A DNA stretch of 64,000 nt, taken from the NCBI GenBank assembly GCA_963989385.1, contig OZ022508.1, positions 53,731,087 to 53,795,086 on the forward strand, given 5' to 3'. The notes beneath the pieces were generated by a model, which made no database searches, had not been told where the DNA came from, and saw only the letters and a list, made by a program, of their open reading frames with translations. The number at the start of each line of letters is the position of its first letter. Position 1 is the stretch's first letter. This DNA is from Ctena decussata (taxonomy: Eukaryota; Mollusca; Bivalvia; Lucinida; Lucinidae). Position numbers and translations under genes: made by a program. Positions 47,747 to 58,800 of the stretch are shown one piece after another.

Positions 47747-48050
47747 AATTATGTACATGTAACGCAGAATTTTAGTCAGGGTCTAAACTAATTGTAATTC
47801 CAGCACATCGTCATCTTATGCCATTTAGAATACATAATCATTGGGCGTATTCGACTGGGCGTTTCGTCCTTCATGACTATTGATTCTTCATGATTCTAAG
47901 TGTGAAACATTGTTTTATTGGGCTTTCCGCTTTTTCTACAAAAAAGTGCACATACAAAAAGTGCTTCACGCTAAGAATTGCAAGAAGTGCTTAGTCGAAC
48001 ACGCCCAATGTAGCAGTAATATAAAGATTCTTAGTATACGGAAAACTAGA

Positions 48051-48322
48051 TTTGGTTGGTTGATTGATGCTTAACGTCTACGGTAAACAGCTAAGGTCAT
48101 GTCGGGACGGTCAGTTAACCTAACCACACTATTCCTGGGCAGGCTTAGACCTCCTAAGCGGTTAACCAGTACTAAGTGCACATACTTTCGCCAGTAACTG
48201 CCAACTGCCTTTCTTGAATCAGCGGAAGGAGAAACGAAAGTATGTGGCCAGACCGGGATTCGAACCCAGGACCTCTGACTTACATGTCAGGTGCCCTACC
48301 GATTGCGCTACCCGGCCCAGCC
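48051..48322 (-). mobile_element. tRNA-Thr-derived SINE, copy 2, with 11-bp TSD
   Basis: tRNA-like head at 48316-48244 (minus) with perfect-looking A-box TAGCGCAATCGG and B-box GGTTCGAATCC and a paired anticodon stem around TGT. Body as in copy 1, ending in a CAATCAACCAACC tail. GGAAAACTAGA flanks it at 48040-48050 and 48323-48333, an 11-bp target duplication typical of LINE-mobilised SINEs. Internal pol III promoter boxes look intact. Confidence 0.8.
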
Positions 48323-48333
48323 GGAAAACTAGA

Positions 48334-48476
48334 CCTAGGCAAACAGTAACACAGTGCTGACCCAGGGCCTACAGTGTTTGTCATCGCATCTTCATCGTTT
48401 TGACGCATTTCTGTATTTTACAACCAATTAGTTTCACTTTTAGGACAAAAGCGGTAATTATTTGGGTGTCTCGATG
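48334..48476. mobile_element. Diverged copy of the GGGACAC-end MITE next to SINE copy 2
   Basis: Shares GGCAAACAGT, TTTGACGCATTTCTGTATT and TTAGTTTCACTTTTAGGACA with the copy at 36446. The SINE at 48051-48322 abuts its left end. Confidence 0.4.
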
Positions 48477-48589
48477 TCTTGAATTTACAGTCAAACCTGA
48501 CCTAAGCAAGCGCCAAAGAGAAGGGCAAAAGTGCATGCTTTAGGCAGATGCTTGCTTAATACTGGTTGATATATAGAGCTTACCATGTT

Positions 48590-48720
48590 AGTGTCTTATG
48601 ATATCAAGTTTATCAGGCGAAACCAGAAACAGTGTAGGAATGGCGAGGCTTGCCGAGTCAGTCCGACGTGTTTCTGGTCAAGCCTGATAAACTTGATATC
48701 AAAAGACACTATCATAGTTT
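48590..48720. repeat. Fold-back repeat with GAGGCTTGCCGAG centre
   Basis: AGTGTCTTATGATATCAAGT, TTATCAGGC and CCAGAAAC pair with the inverted arm ending AAAAGACACT. The centre GCGAGGCTTGCCGAG is shared with 50757-50903. Confidence 0.6.
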
Positions 48721-49374
48721 TCTATTTATCATGCATCGTTAGAAGATTTTACGGCGTAAAACGAGTCAAACAAATGAAAAGTAAACGCAGTTTTGTCCGA
48801 ACTTGTTGACGTCGCAAATGCGTTGTGACGTAAGTCGGTGACGTCTTTTAAACAACAGAAAGTTGTTATCACAGCCAACGTCAGTATGTAGCCAATCGTC
48901 TTCAGAGATCGCTTCTTATCGCTTCGCCTGATAAAATTCGCGCTTGCGCAGACCTACATTCACATGATATCACATCATGTTATCATACCCCTATTATCAG
49001 GTGAGTTTTGCAGCAGATGCATGATAAACCCTGACAATGTAGTTTTGGAACATGAGATTGTGGCCTTTTAGGACAGATGTTTGCTTAATAGCAGTAGACT
49101 TTAAGACAGGTATGGCTGTATACGATAATACTGAATGGTTATTACAAAAGTGTAGCTGCTGTAGTTCGGCTCGAGTAAAAGTTCAATTCCATAGGTAATT
49201 GTAAGAATGCTTGTCGTGAACATATACATAAGACTGGTGTTTATTGACATTCAACACCATGGTATTCCCATTGTACAGACATTATAAATGGCTCCGTAAT
49301 TGTTGGACTCCGACCAGTTAGAATATTGAGACAAGTAAAAACTGTCTTTCTTAAATTATGCATTTCACGCCTAA

Positions 49375-49720
49375 AAAATTATAGGTATAAATCAAAAAGA
49401 AAATTATCATATGACGTCGATGTTATTTAGTGGATAACGTCGTATGATCAGACGTGCAATAACATTTTGGCGCGTGTTTACACGTAACGTCAATGACAAC
49501 GACAATGACGTTACGTGTAGACACGAACCATAATGTCAACAATGCGTTTTCTTATTAAAATCATGTTAATGTTGAAAGTGGCAACACCCCATTTTCAAGA
49601 TCTAATGAACAGAATCTTACACTTGTGACCATTTTAAACGAAATTTATGAAATTCCCGAAGGCTCATTTTATAAATTTCATATGACATGGGCACAAATGC
49701 AAGCTCCTCTCTTTATGCAC
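49375..49720. repeat. Fold-back-like repeat
   Basis: GTGTTTACACGTAACGTCA (49474-49492) pairs with TGACGTTACGTGTAGACAC (49506-49524), one mismatch. Flanking TATGACGTCGATGTTATT and GAAATTTATGAAATTCCC stretches form further weak palindromes. Confidence 0.45.
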
Positions 49721-50060
49721 ACACTATTTCTATAATACGAATATCAACTCGGTCCGACTCTCCGTATTATGTTTCGTTAAGTTCCCAGGTTTCTGGAACA
49801 TACAAGGCGCGTATGAGTTTGTGATTTTAGAACCTCGTTGAGATGTAATATAGAGAGTCAGATCAAGGTACCAATGAAATGAATGAAACGTTAATTATAT
49901 GCAATTTTATCTGTTTAGTATTCTTCTTTCATTCAGACGCCATGTTAAAAACGCGGGAGCGATTCGCATAACGTCGTTAGTTACATGTACGTCAAAAACC
50001 TCAGTCGCCTGGTTCTTGCACCTACGGTAGACCTCAAACTTCTACTTAGCGTCTTTTTTA

Positions 50061-50560
50061 TACGCCCGTTTAAAAAAAAGGGGCACGCATTATGTCATGG
50101 CGCTGTCCGTCCGTCCGTCCGTAAACAGTCTTGTGGATACCATGCTCACTGACCGTTTGGGATATCTTTACAAAATTTTAGAGGAATATGCATTAGGTCA
50201 GGGCGACGTGTCGCTTACAAAAATGATTGCTCCTTCTTTCTAAATGTCCAAGTTATGCCTCTTTGAGTAGTTTTTTTTCAAGACTAGTCTCGTGCGAGCC
50301 TTAACTAGATAACCGTTTGGGATATCTTGATGCAACTTCATAGCAATATGTATGAAGACCCACAATGTGTCGCGTATAACAATGGAAGCTCTACGTTTGT
50401 TTCGGAGTTACGGCCCTTTGATTAGTTTCAATGCTATTTTTGTGTAAACTAATCTTGTGCATGTCATAACTTGGCAACCGTTGGGATTATCTTAATGAAA
50501 CTTTATAGCAATGTACATGCTCTGAGAACAGTGTGTCGCATATATATCTTCACCTAGGCG
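50061..50560. mobile_element. TIR/(TCCG)n tandem-repeat element, right end lost
   Basis: TATACGCCCGTTTAAAAAAA, then GTCCGTCCGTCCGTCCG, then three diverged units of about 160 bp with ACCGTTTGGGATATCTT (near 50150, 50310 and 50480). No matching right terminus was found. Confidence 0.5.
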
Positions 50561-50756
50561 ATGTCAGTAGATACCAACAGGCAAAACTTACACACATTTA
50601 CAGTCAAGCTATGTTGGACTATTGATTTACATAAAAACTAGGTATCAAAAATTTAGATAATCATGATCAAAACGTACCGTTATGTAAACAATCACCGCGT
50701 CAAACGTAAAAGCAGCATGATTTGAAATCATTCAAAAAGTAAAGATTATAACAATC

Positions 50757-50903
50757 CATAATGACTGTCCATATAGGATAGGGAAATATCATCCTAGGGG
50801 TCGGAATTTCTACCAGGGACATTGCAAGGCTTGCCGAGTTCCTTATTGAAATTCTGACCCCGGGGATAAGACTTACCTATCCTTCAAGGATACTCATGAT
50901 GGC
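50757..50903. repeat. Fold-back repeat with AAGGCTTGCCGAG centre
   Basis: AGGATAGG, CCTAGGGGTC and GGAATTTC pair with GAAATTCTGACCCCGG and CCTATCCT. The central motif resembles that at 48590-48720 though the arms differ. Confidence 0.55.
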
Positions 50904-51452
50904 TTATAATGTAAACCTCGCTGCAAAACAGGAAAAGATTCTTTTTTAACCAGTGATCTGAAGTAAATTCTGAACAGGAGAGTGTTTGTCGGGTTATAAA
51001 ATTGGTTTAAACCCTGTTTGCACTTTGAAATAGCTAGGAAACACGATTTATTGACGATTTAATCTTCTACAGGGTAAAAGAAATGCAGCTAAGCCTCTCA
51101 CGTCGCGCACATTTAGTTGTTAGCGACGACGTTTCACAACCGGTTTAGTGACGTCATTCAAACTTAGCAACGTCACAAACATGTGATCTGCTACCATACC
51201 TCGTCGTAGTTACTTGCATGTCCAATTTGTTTACTTGAAATTGAAATATTAGTTAAAAATGAAAACGTCCTGCTGCTTTTATAAGAAATATGTTGTTAAT
51301 GAAAAACAGAAGTTTCTTATGAGTTGAAAGCCTATCTTGCATATGCGAGAGTGGGAGAAAACTCAGTTTTTCTTAGATTTAGCAATTAAATGTTCAATGT
51401 ATACGACATATATTAAACAAATCATTCTATAAAGTTACTTGATTTGTATCAG

Positions 51453-51700
51453 GCCCCCAGGTTATAAAACTTTTTTTCATGCCCAGCAGAGATTGTGCTC
51501 AACTTTTAATTTTGAATAAAATTCAAAATACTAAACCAAAATTGTTTTATCATTCCAAAAAGAGAAAGTATATATGTAAAAAGGAAACACTGAAAAAATT
51601 AATCATCTCTGCAAACTGCATAAAACGTGTTTAATATGGCTTTGAATTTTAGTGCTCCGCTGAGTTGAGCATGAAAAAACGTTTTATAACTTGGGTCCAG
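51453..51700. mobile_element. Fold-back element, GGTTATAAAAC ends
   Basis: CAGGTTATAAAACTTTTTTT at the left, inverted CGTTTTATAACTTGG at the right, next paired block CATGC and GCATG. Looser than the copy at 39 kb. Confidence 0.5.
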
Positions 51701-51964
51701 GTCTCGATGATTTCCCGTTTCTCAAGATCACATGCTTGAGCCGCATGTAGTCCTAAGATCAGAAGCAGCTATTCGACGTGATACAGAACGTCAGATTATT
51801 TTATGTAGTTAGATGTGTATACCATCTAGTGAAAATGACAACAATTTGCCTATTGCTACAGAAAAGCCTGTACTCGGACTGTAACTACTACACTTTTTAT
51901 TTATCCATGACACATTTTCCTTTCTACTGTGGGATACATGTAGATGAAAAAAAAAATGACAAAA

Positions 51965-51970
51965 TTTATT
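51965..51970 (-). promoter_or_regulatory. Poly(A) signal AATAAA for gene B
   Basis: AATAAA about 170 nt beyond the stop at 52139, inside AT-rich DNA. It is the first clear hexamer downstream of the terminal exon. Confidence 0.4.
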
Positions 51971-52138
51971 TTTCCCAAAATTTTGATGATCTTTACATTG
52001 TATCTTATTGCATCATAAAATCATACTGCATATATTTCATTCAATTCATTATATATATAATCATTTAGCATATGTATTTCATTCCATTCATCACAAGAAA
52101 TACTTTTTGCTTTCCTAAATGCATAAGAGAATTTGGCT

Positions 52139-52818
52139 TCAAACCGTATCCTCTTCCACATGATTTGAGCGATACATGGACGGGTCAACAGACAACGTAT
52201 TTGGTCTTCGTATAATTGGCGACGCTTCTAGCTTTCGGTAATTAGGCTGCTGTTCTTCAACTGCCGCGCTTTCCTGATCACTTGTTGATTGCTCATTCTT
52301 AAGTTTAAGTTCAGGTGATGCTTGAGAGTCAATGCTAATATCTCCAAACACACTTGAATCCATTGTGTTATGTCGTGAAAAGTCACAATCATCTTCGCTG
52401 TGGTATTTCTTATCACCTGTACCATCTAGCGAGGTATCTGTAGACACAGTATCAATTGTCTCCCCTCTTACCAAACGCTTCCCTGCATGACCATTTTGTT
52501 GAATATTTGCACTGTATCGTAAATAAGCAGCAGCGATACCAGGATCACTGTCTAAGGAAGTTTGATGACCTTTTCTAATCTTTCCTCTGAAGAACTCCGT
52601 AGAAGACCCGAGAAAACTTAGTATTCTCCCTTTACTATGCCGTTTAGGAGATACAGGTCCATCCTGAACTATTTTATTATCAACACACTCCATAGACTTG
52701 CCCCTTCTGAGGTTAGGCGTCCCAAGCACTGACCAGAAGCTAGATGATTTGCCAAATCCTAAAGCCAGACTCGCAAACGATCCCATGGCACCTTTCCCCG
52801 GGCGTATTGGTTGTCTTG
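52139..52818 (-). CDS. Gene B terminal exon (225 residues, Ser-rich tail)
   Basis: Acceptor CGTTTACAG|CAAGAC; the first two bases complete a codon, then RQPIRPGKGAMGSFASLALG opens a frame running without interruption to TGA. Basic and Ser/Gly-rich near the start (GFGKSSSFWSVLGTPNLRRG, then SPKRHSKGRILSFLGSS), acidic and Ser/Thr-rich later, ending in HVEEDTV. Several RxxS and SP contexts suggest phosphorylation in a cytosolic tail. An internal ATG at 52786 is in frame, but the codons before it continue to a good splice acceptor, so I place the exon start there. Confidence 0.7.
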
Positions 52819-55800
52819 CTGTAAACGATAAAATGACTGCATGACGTGACTTCCACCAATGTGGCAGCTTTTTTATGTTATGTTCAGATCATCCTTTTTG
52901 TTTATACAGGGCTTATTGAGGCTTCATTGTTGGTTGTTTGACTCAATGACTCAGTCTGATCAGAGCGTTTGCTTGTCATCAATGCCACATTGGTTGAAAT
53001 CGCACGATGTGACTCAAATTAAATTATTTGAGAGCAGTTATTTGTTCGGTAAAAGTACTGTTTAAGATACTTTAAGGTACCTGGGTTAACATCTCCGTGC
53101 TTTCCACTCTCGAAGTTTCTCAAACATATATTTTGTTCTCAAATCATTTAATTCGACTCATACAGTCAAACCTGCACATTAGATCATCGTGACTGACTAA
53201 TCAGATATACGATAAAGGTCAAGCAACTTCATTTTGAGTAAAACTGTATGAATAGGTCCGCTTTTATTGACAGGCAGTTTTATGCGTCCTTTTGCTGAGC
53301 CCCTTAATACAGGTTTATGGACGTGTTATGCAATGACATGACATAAAGAGGTTCAGCAATGACACTCTCATATTCCTGATTCATCTTACAGACAAACATA
53401 CGGTTCTTTCAATGATTTCTGTGTGTGCACGATGTGTTAGAGTGTTAGAGAGAAACTTTGACGTATAATTTGTCTGTTCGCATACAATGTCGAATCCATG
53501 TCATACCAACTCCAGCTCCAAAGCAGCGTCTCGGTTTGGCTTTGACGGTGAAGTGACGTTGTTTCAGTAGATTATATGCTGAGAAGGTTTGATTTTAATA
53601 TCAGAGGAGGGATAGAATAGGGAAGAAAAAATAAAAAGGGGGAAAACAACAAAGTGGAATCGCATGCAGAAATGTACAGCAGCGCAAAACTAATAGAAAA
53701 GGCACATTCTTGTTCCAGTCTAAGGTGAACAGGTACACTTTCAGTGGAAACAACCTTGCAAATATTATTTGTACATTCCTTCTAAAATGGGGTTAACTCA
53801 TTAAGGTGAGAATCTGATCCTATGGGAGTAAATACTTTCCGTTACGAGTTGACGCCGTTTTGGAAGGGTTTCGTCTTCAAGGAAGGTAACCGGGAAGTCC
53901 CAAAAGAGCTGTCTCCCTTTGTAAAATGGCGAAAAAGCATAGAGTAGTACCCATTCACCTTAAGAAATGCATTCCAGTAGCCATATAACGATGCATTTAC
54001 GTCAGATCAACGTCAAGGAGCGCTATGACGCTGCATTAATGTATATTTGACCTTGTTTCAACGTTATATGTCCGCTGGGTAAAACATGAAAGAAGCTGTA
54101 GTAATTATAAAACAGGATGAAAAGGCAATAAAAAGACACAACAGTTAGTTAGAAGTTTTATTGCATGCTAAAATTGGTCTGCATATTTGCATGTTTGGTT
54201 GAAAGAATATTAAAAAAGGTAACACTAAAATATGACATAATATTACAAAATAGACACAGCTGACAAGATTTGTATCATTATGTATAGTGAAACCGACCAC
54301 AGTTGTGTTAACAGAGGTTAGAGAAGCTTAAGATTATCTGCCAAAATATACATGTTACAACCAGATACGGTAATATTAGAAAACTACAATTTTTTGCCTA
54401 TAAGCATACCTTATACAAGCTATATCATTAAATTGATAAAAATACAACGTTTGCTTCAAACTTTTTTTAGAAAAAAAAATGGTTTCTTCAAATTCCTAAG
54501 CAACAACCCAAGAAGATAGTGACAAAAATTGTTCTAGAATCACATTATTTCTTTCTTGAATCATATCCATTTCACACTGTGCTTGCAATAGGTGCGGATA
54601 ATAGCTGATTAGACATTTTATTATTTTTTTTAACTTTCGTCTATCATCACTCATCTGTTTACCTCTCTCTGGGAGACGGCCCGATATAGACTTGGAGAAC
54701 AGCCGTTTAACCCAAAACAGCCAAGCAACAAACCTGCGGAAAATAGCGGTGTGTTTACCTAAGTTTCATAAGGGCCATATTTTCGTTAGCAAACTTTTGG
54801 TTCCATGCACTCTTGAATTTGATTTGCAGCGGTGTGTTTATCGCATTTTGTTCTATAAGGACTGAACATAGCGGCGTCATTCCCGCGTTCGCAAACTTAT
54901 GATAAGGGCATCTCAAACATTTTTTTCTGTACATCTGCAATTACTCGTATAACAGTTTGCTATATATTTTATTTGGCCATTGTGTGCTATTTGTGATTTC
55001 TTTTATTCATTTGTTTGCATGCTTTACCTGCTGTATGGATGAGTGTGTTTTAACTCCGATGAAGGCGTGACGCCGAAAGCGCTAAGTAACCATTCACAAA
55101 CCTACACTGTTTAATGATTGTGGGAAGTCTCTCTTTATGTCTACATTAAATCATTTGTGTATGCTTTTCGGATCAGGTGTTACGTAAGAGAACTTTGTTA
55201 GGTGTTTAGCCCCATATCTTTTTTTATACATATATATACGAGGGTTGATCCAGAAATTCGTGGACACATTTAATTAAATCCAAATGCAATAAGTTATTTC
55301 TTTCAAAACTTACCCAATGCTTCTCTAGATATGACAGTAGTTTCTCTCAATATCAGGTAGATTCACTGAATATTGGGTTTGGAATGATCTCTGTTTGAAT
55401 ATACCAGGGGATATCTGTGCGGCGCATTTCAGATTTTTTGCAGGGAAATAAAACATTTGCTTTTGAAATAATCAAATACTATTTTTATCCTTAAAATTTC
55501 AATATAAAATTTTAGTCAAGAGCTCACGTAGCAATTCCCGATTTCAAACAACATGAATAACTGATATTTTGATATGGCATTCTGTACAGACAAAACAGCT
55601 CACCACCCTCAGACATGAAAGAAGAAAATGACGTTTTTTGCAACGTCCGGACGCAATCAGTTTGTCTTTAAGATCGACATAAAAATACAGAAAACCAATG
55701 GACACAAATAATAGTTTACACGAAGCATCATGAGAAATAAACGTTTTTAGATACTGTGTAAAGGAGTGCTAAAAATAAATTTCGAGCCATAGTTTTGGAC

Positions 55801-58800
55801 CTCAGGATGGCAATGGTGCACTTATTCGATAAAATAATGAGTAGATTTACACCTAAGAATATTTACTCGATAGCAGAAAGTGTGCTTTATAAAACCTGAA
55901 GAAAAACTTGTGATTGTCTTATTCCTCGTATTATATAAATGCTGAAACTGTGATTTAAGTGTCATGATTTCTTTAGTGGATCTGATCAGCTCCGCAATAT
56001 TTAGCGCTAGCAGACGTCAAAGTGGCGCTGTGGCGTGCGCTGCGCAACCTAGGGTAACCAAACAAAATGTATCGTTATAAATGAACCGTTTATCATATCT
56101 GATTCATAGTGTACACATGTGTTTACCGATGATGTGTCAATTGGCATGTAACGTTTCCTCCATAGGCCTTTTCAGATTCCATAGTTATTTAAGGTGTCCA
56201 CGAACTTCTGGATCGGCCCTCGTATATTAGCACAACTTAATAAAATAGCCCTATCCGATTATCTCTGAATGGCTAGATGGGGTTGTCGTAGTCGGCGTGG
56301 GTTCGACTCCCAGTGGGTACTTCTTTATTTCTTAATTATACAATTTTTACGGATGCACTTGCATCAGTAGAATGGTCCTGGGCCGGAATATCTGTTGAAG
56401 TTTGCTAAATCTTGAATTTAATCATATAATATTTCCAAGCTTCGGTATTGTATGATCCAGCTATTCCATGTAAATACCTGATTGTGTTAGCACAACTTAA
56501 TAAAATAGCCCTATCCGATGGGTCATTCAGAGAAATCAAGCTTAACATTGTTCCATGAAATTTCATTTTTGTGAAGAGTACTGGCGCAAATGGCTAAGCT
56601 GGTGTCTCTGAATAGGTAGGCGGAGTTGTCGCAGTCGGCGTGGGTTCGAGTCCCAGTGGGTACTTCTTTATTTTTCATATTAATACTTTGTTAGGCTGTT
56701 TCGCCCCATATGTGGGTAAAAACCTAGCAAAGTTCTCTAATAATGACGCAATTATGGCGCCGCTATTTTCAGTCCTTATGTAACAAAATGCAATTTACAC
56801 GCCGCTAATGGAACCAAAAGTTTTCGTACGAGAATATGGCCCTTATGAAAATTGGATTAACACATAACTATAAATCGAAGGCTGATTAGTTGGTTGTTTA
56901 TATATAGGTTTTAACAGCACTTTGAGACAGTATCGCAGTCCACATCGGGCTGTATCTCAGATAGAGGGAGGCAGAAGAGCGGTGATACTCGAAAGAAAAA
57001 ATGTCCATAAGTCCCTACCCGCACCTGCTGCAAGCACAGTAGGTGTTTCTCTACTATTATTCAAGTTAATAGGAGTCCGGTGCCATTCTTGCGTTCATAA
57101 ACAGTTAAGTCCAGTAAATTATATGTTTATTTTATGCTTTTTGCGCATAAATGCCCTTTGGGACGGACTGAAAGGTAGGATCTCCAACAAAGTAGTTATA
57201 GCATAGCAATACTCAGAGTGCTGATTTAACTTTGTAAAAGTAAAAAGTATGCAAAGACCAGGAATTGAAACAATCAAAATCCAAATCCAGCCCTCAAACC
57301 ATAGTTGGAAACAACTAAGATTACAAATAATCAAGATACAGAGAACATATGGCCAACCGAGTGAGCAGCTTGTTCCCAAAAGGTGGCCACTCAGCAACCC
57401 AAACCGAACCAAAAATAATAAGAACATTCATAAGGTAAAACATCTCAGAAACTATGACACCAAAAACAGGCAACAGAGAACCACAACAGAACTACCGCCT
57501 TGGAACGGTCAGTAATGAATTACTGGGGGGCTTAAATCGATTTTACAGGCCCAACCTCACCCTCAGTTACTTTCTATTTCTAAATTTTATCCGGCTTTTA
57601 AGTGGACTCTTTTTGGCTTCTCGTGACATTTCATTACATCGCCTAGACGACGACATAGCTTATTTACCCTACCATACAAGCAAGGCGTATGTGCCAGAGG
57701 TGTAAACTGAAACATTAATTCAAAACTGAATGCTTTGGTTCTAAACTGTTATTCTCGTTTAAGTAAGGAAATGCTGACACACACTTGATGTTTTCATTAA
57801 AAAAAGAGTTACATAAGTTTGACCATCAACAGTATAGAACTGCATGAAGAAATTATCCAAGAAAAGTGATATCCGTCGCAAGTTAATTGAAACGATATCA
57901 AGTTACTTGAGAGTAATACCACTTCTTTTGATATTCCAGGTTAAGCTTAAAATAGATATAAGTATTCCAGATAAGCTTACAAATAAAGAACACGATTTTA
58001 TCTTGAAGTAAAGCCGGACCACATACACATATGTAGCAAAGTAAAAATTGAGTTAATACGAGTCGCTTCTTTCAGCTTTTTTTTCAACTGGATGTATTTT
58101 CGATACGGGAACTTTCGCCAAAAATCATTATTTGTATACATCTTTTTACACTTCATAAACTTTCAGATTGTTCCTCGGGTATACAAAAACTTACAAACAC
58201 ATGCAAGATACACGTAAACCGACACACAATATTTAGTTCATGCCGAATTAGTGGAAATACATAAATTTCAGGTAAAAGTTTAGTGTTAATTCAAAACTAG
58301 AACTAAAGTTTTATGCAAAAGTGTTTTTAGACCTTCGCCACATTGTGCACCAGAAGCTAAAAGAACCCAAAGATAACAACCAGTTTGAGCTACTCACAGC
58401 TATTATTTCTTTTTCGACAAGCTCACGAAGTAATAGAAAATGACAATGAACATACTGTCCAAGAACGAACATTTATCTTAAATGGGATTATCTAGTAAGT
58501 TTTTACGTTCATAATCATAATAAGAAAACATACTCTTTGGGTTTCAATGGATTATTCTAACAAATAAATAAATATAAAACAATAAAAAATGCGACAGAGA
58601 AAAATGTTTGGCATTACGGTGGTAGAAGCAGAACAAAATAATGACACCATTTCTTGAAGTCAGCTTTTTCAGTTAACGGTTTCCGAATGATTTCAAGCAT
58701 TTTATACTGATAGAAAGGGCTTAAACATATATCTGAATAGTTATTTCGTTTGAATATCCTTTATCAAAAAGATGGCGTAGTTAATATTCACAGTTAATAT

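Larger units (their letters stand above)
54750..56870. mobile_element. Long inverted-repeat element with nested insertions
   Basis: Imperfect arms of about 130 bp: 54760-54905 and 56725-56860 in inverse orientation, sharing CATAAGGGCCATATT, ACTTTTGGTTCCAT, GCATTTTGTT and ATAAGGACTGAA. Between them are a mariner-like element (55237-56224) and two tRNA-like copies. Confidence 0.5.

Noticed and set aside
55056..55082. Hammerhead-like CCGATGA, GGCG/CGCC stem and GAAA
   Set aside because: The core U4 is C and neither stem I nor stem III can be drawn with a NUH cleavage site; probably a chance or very decayed match.
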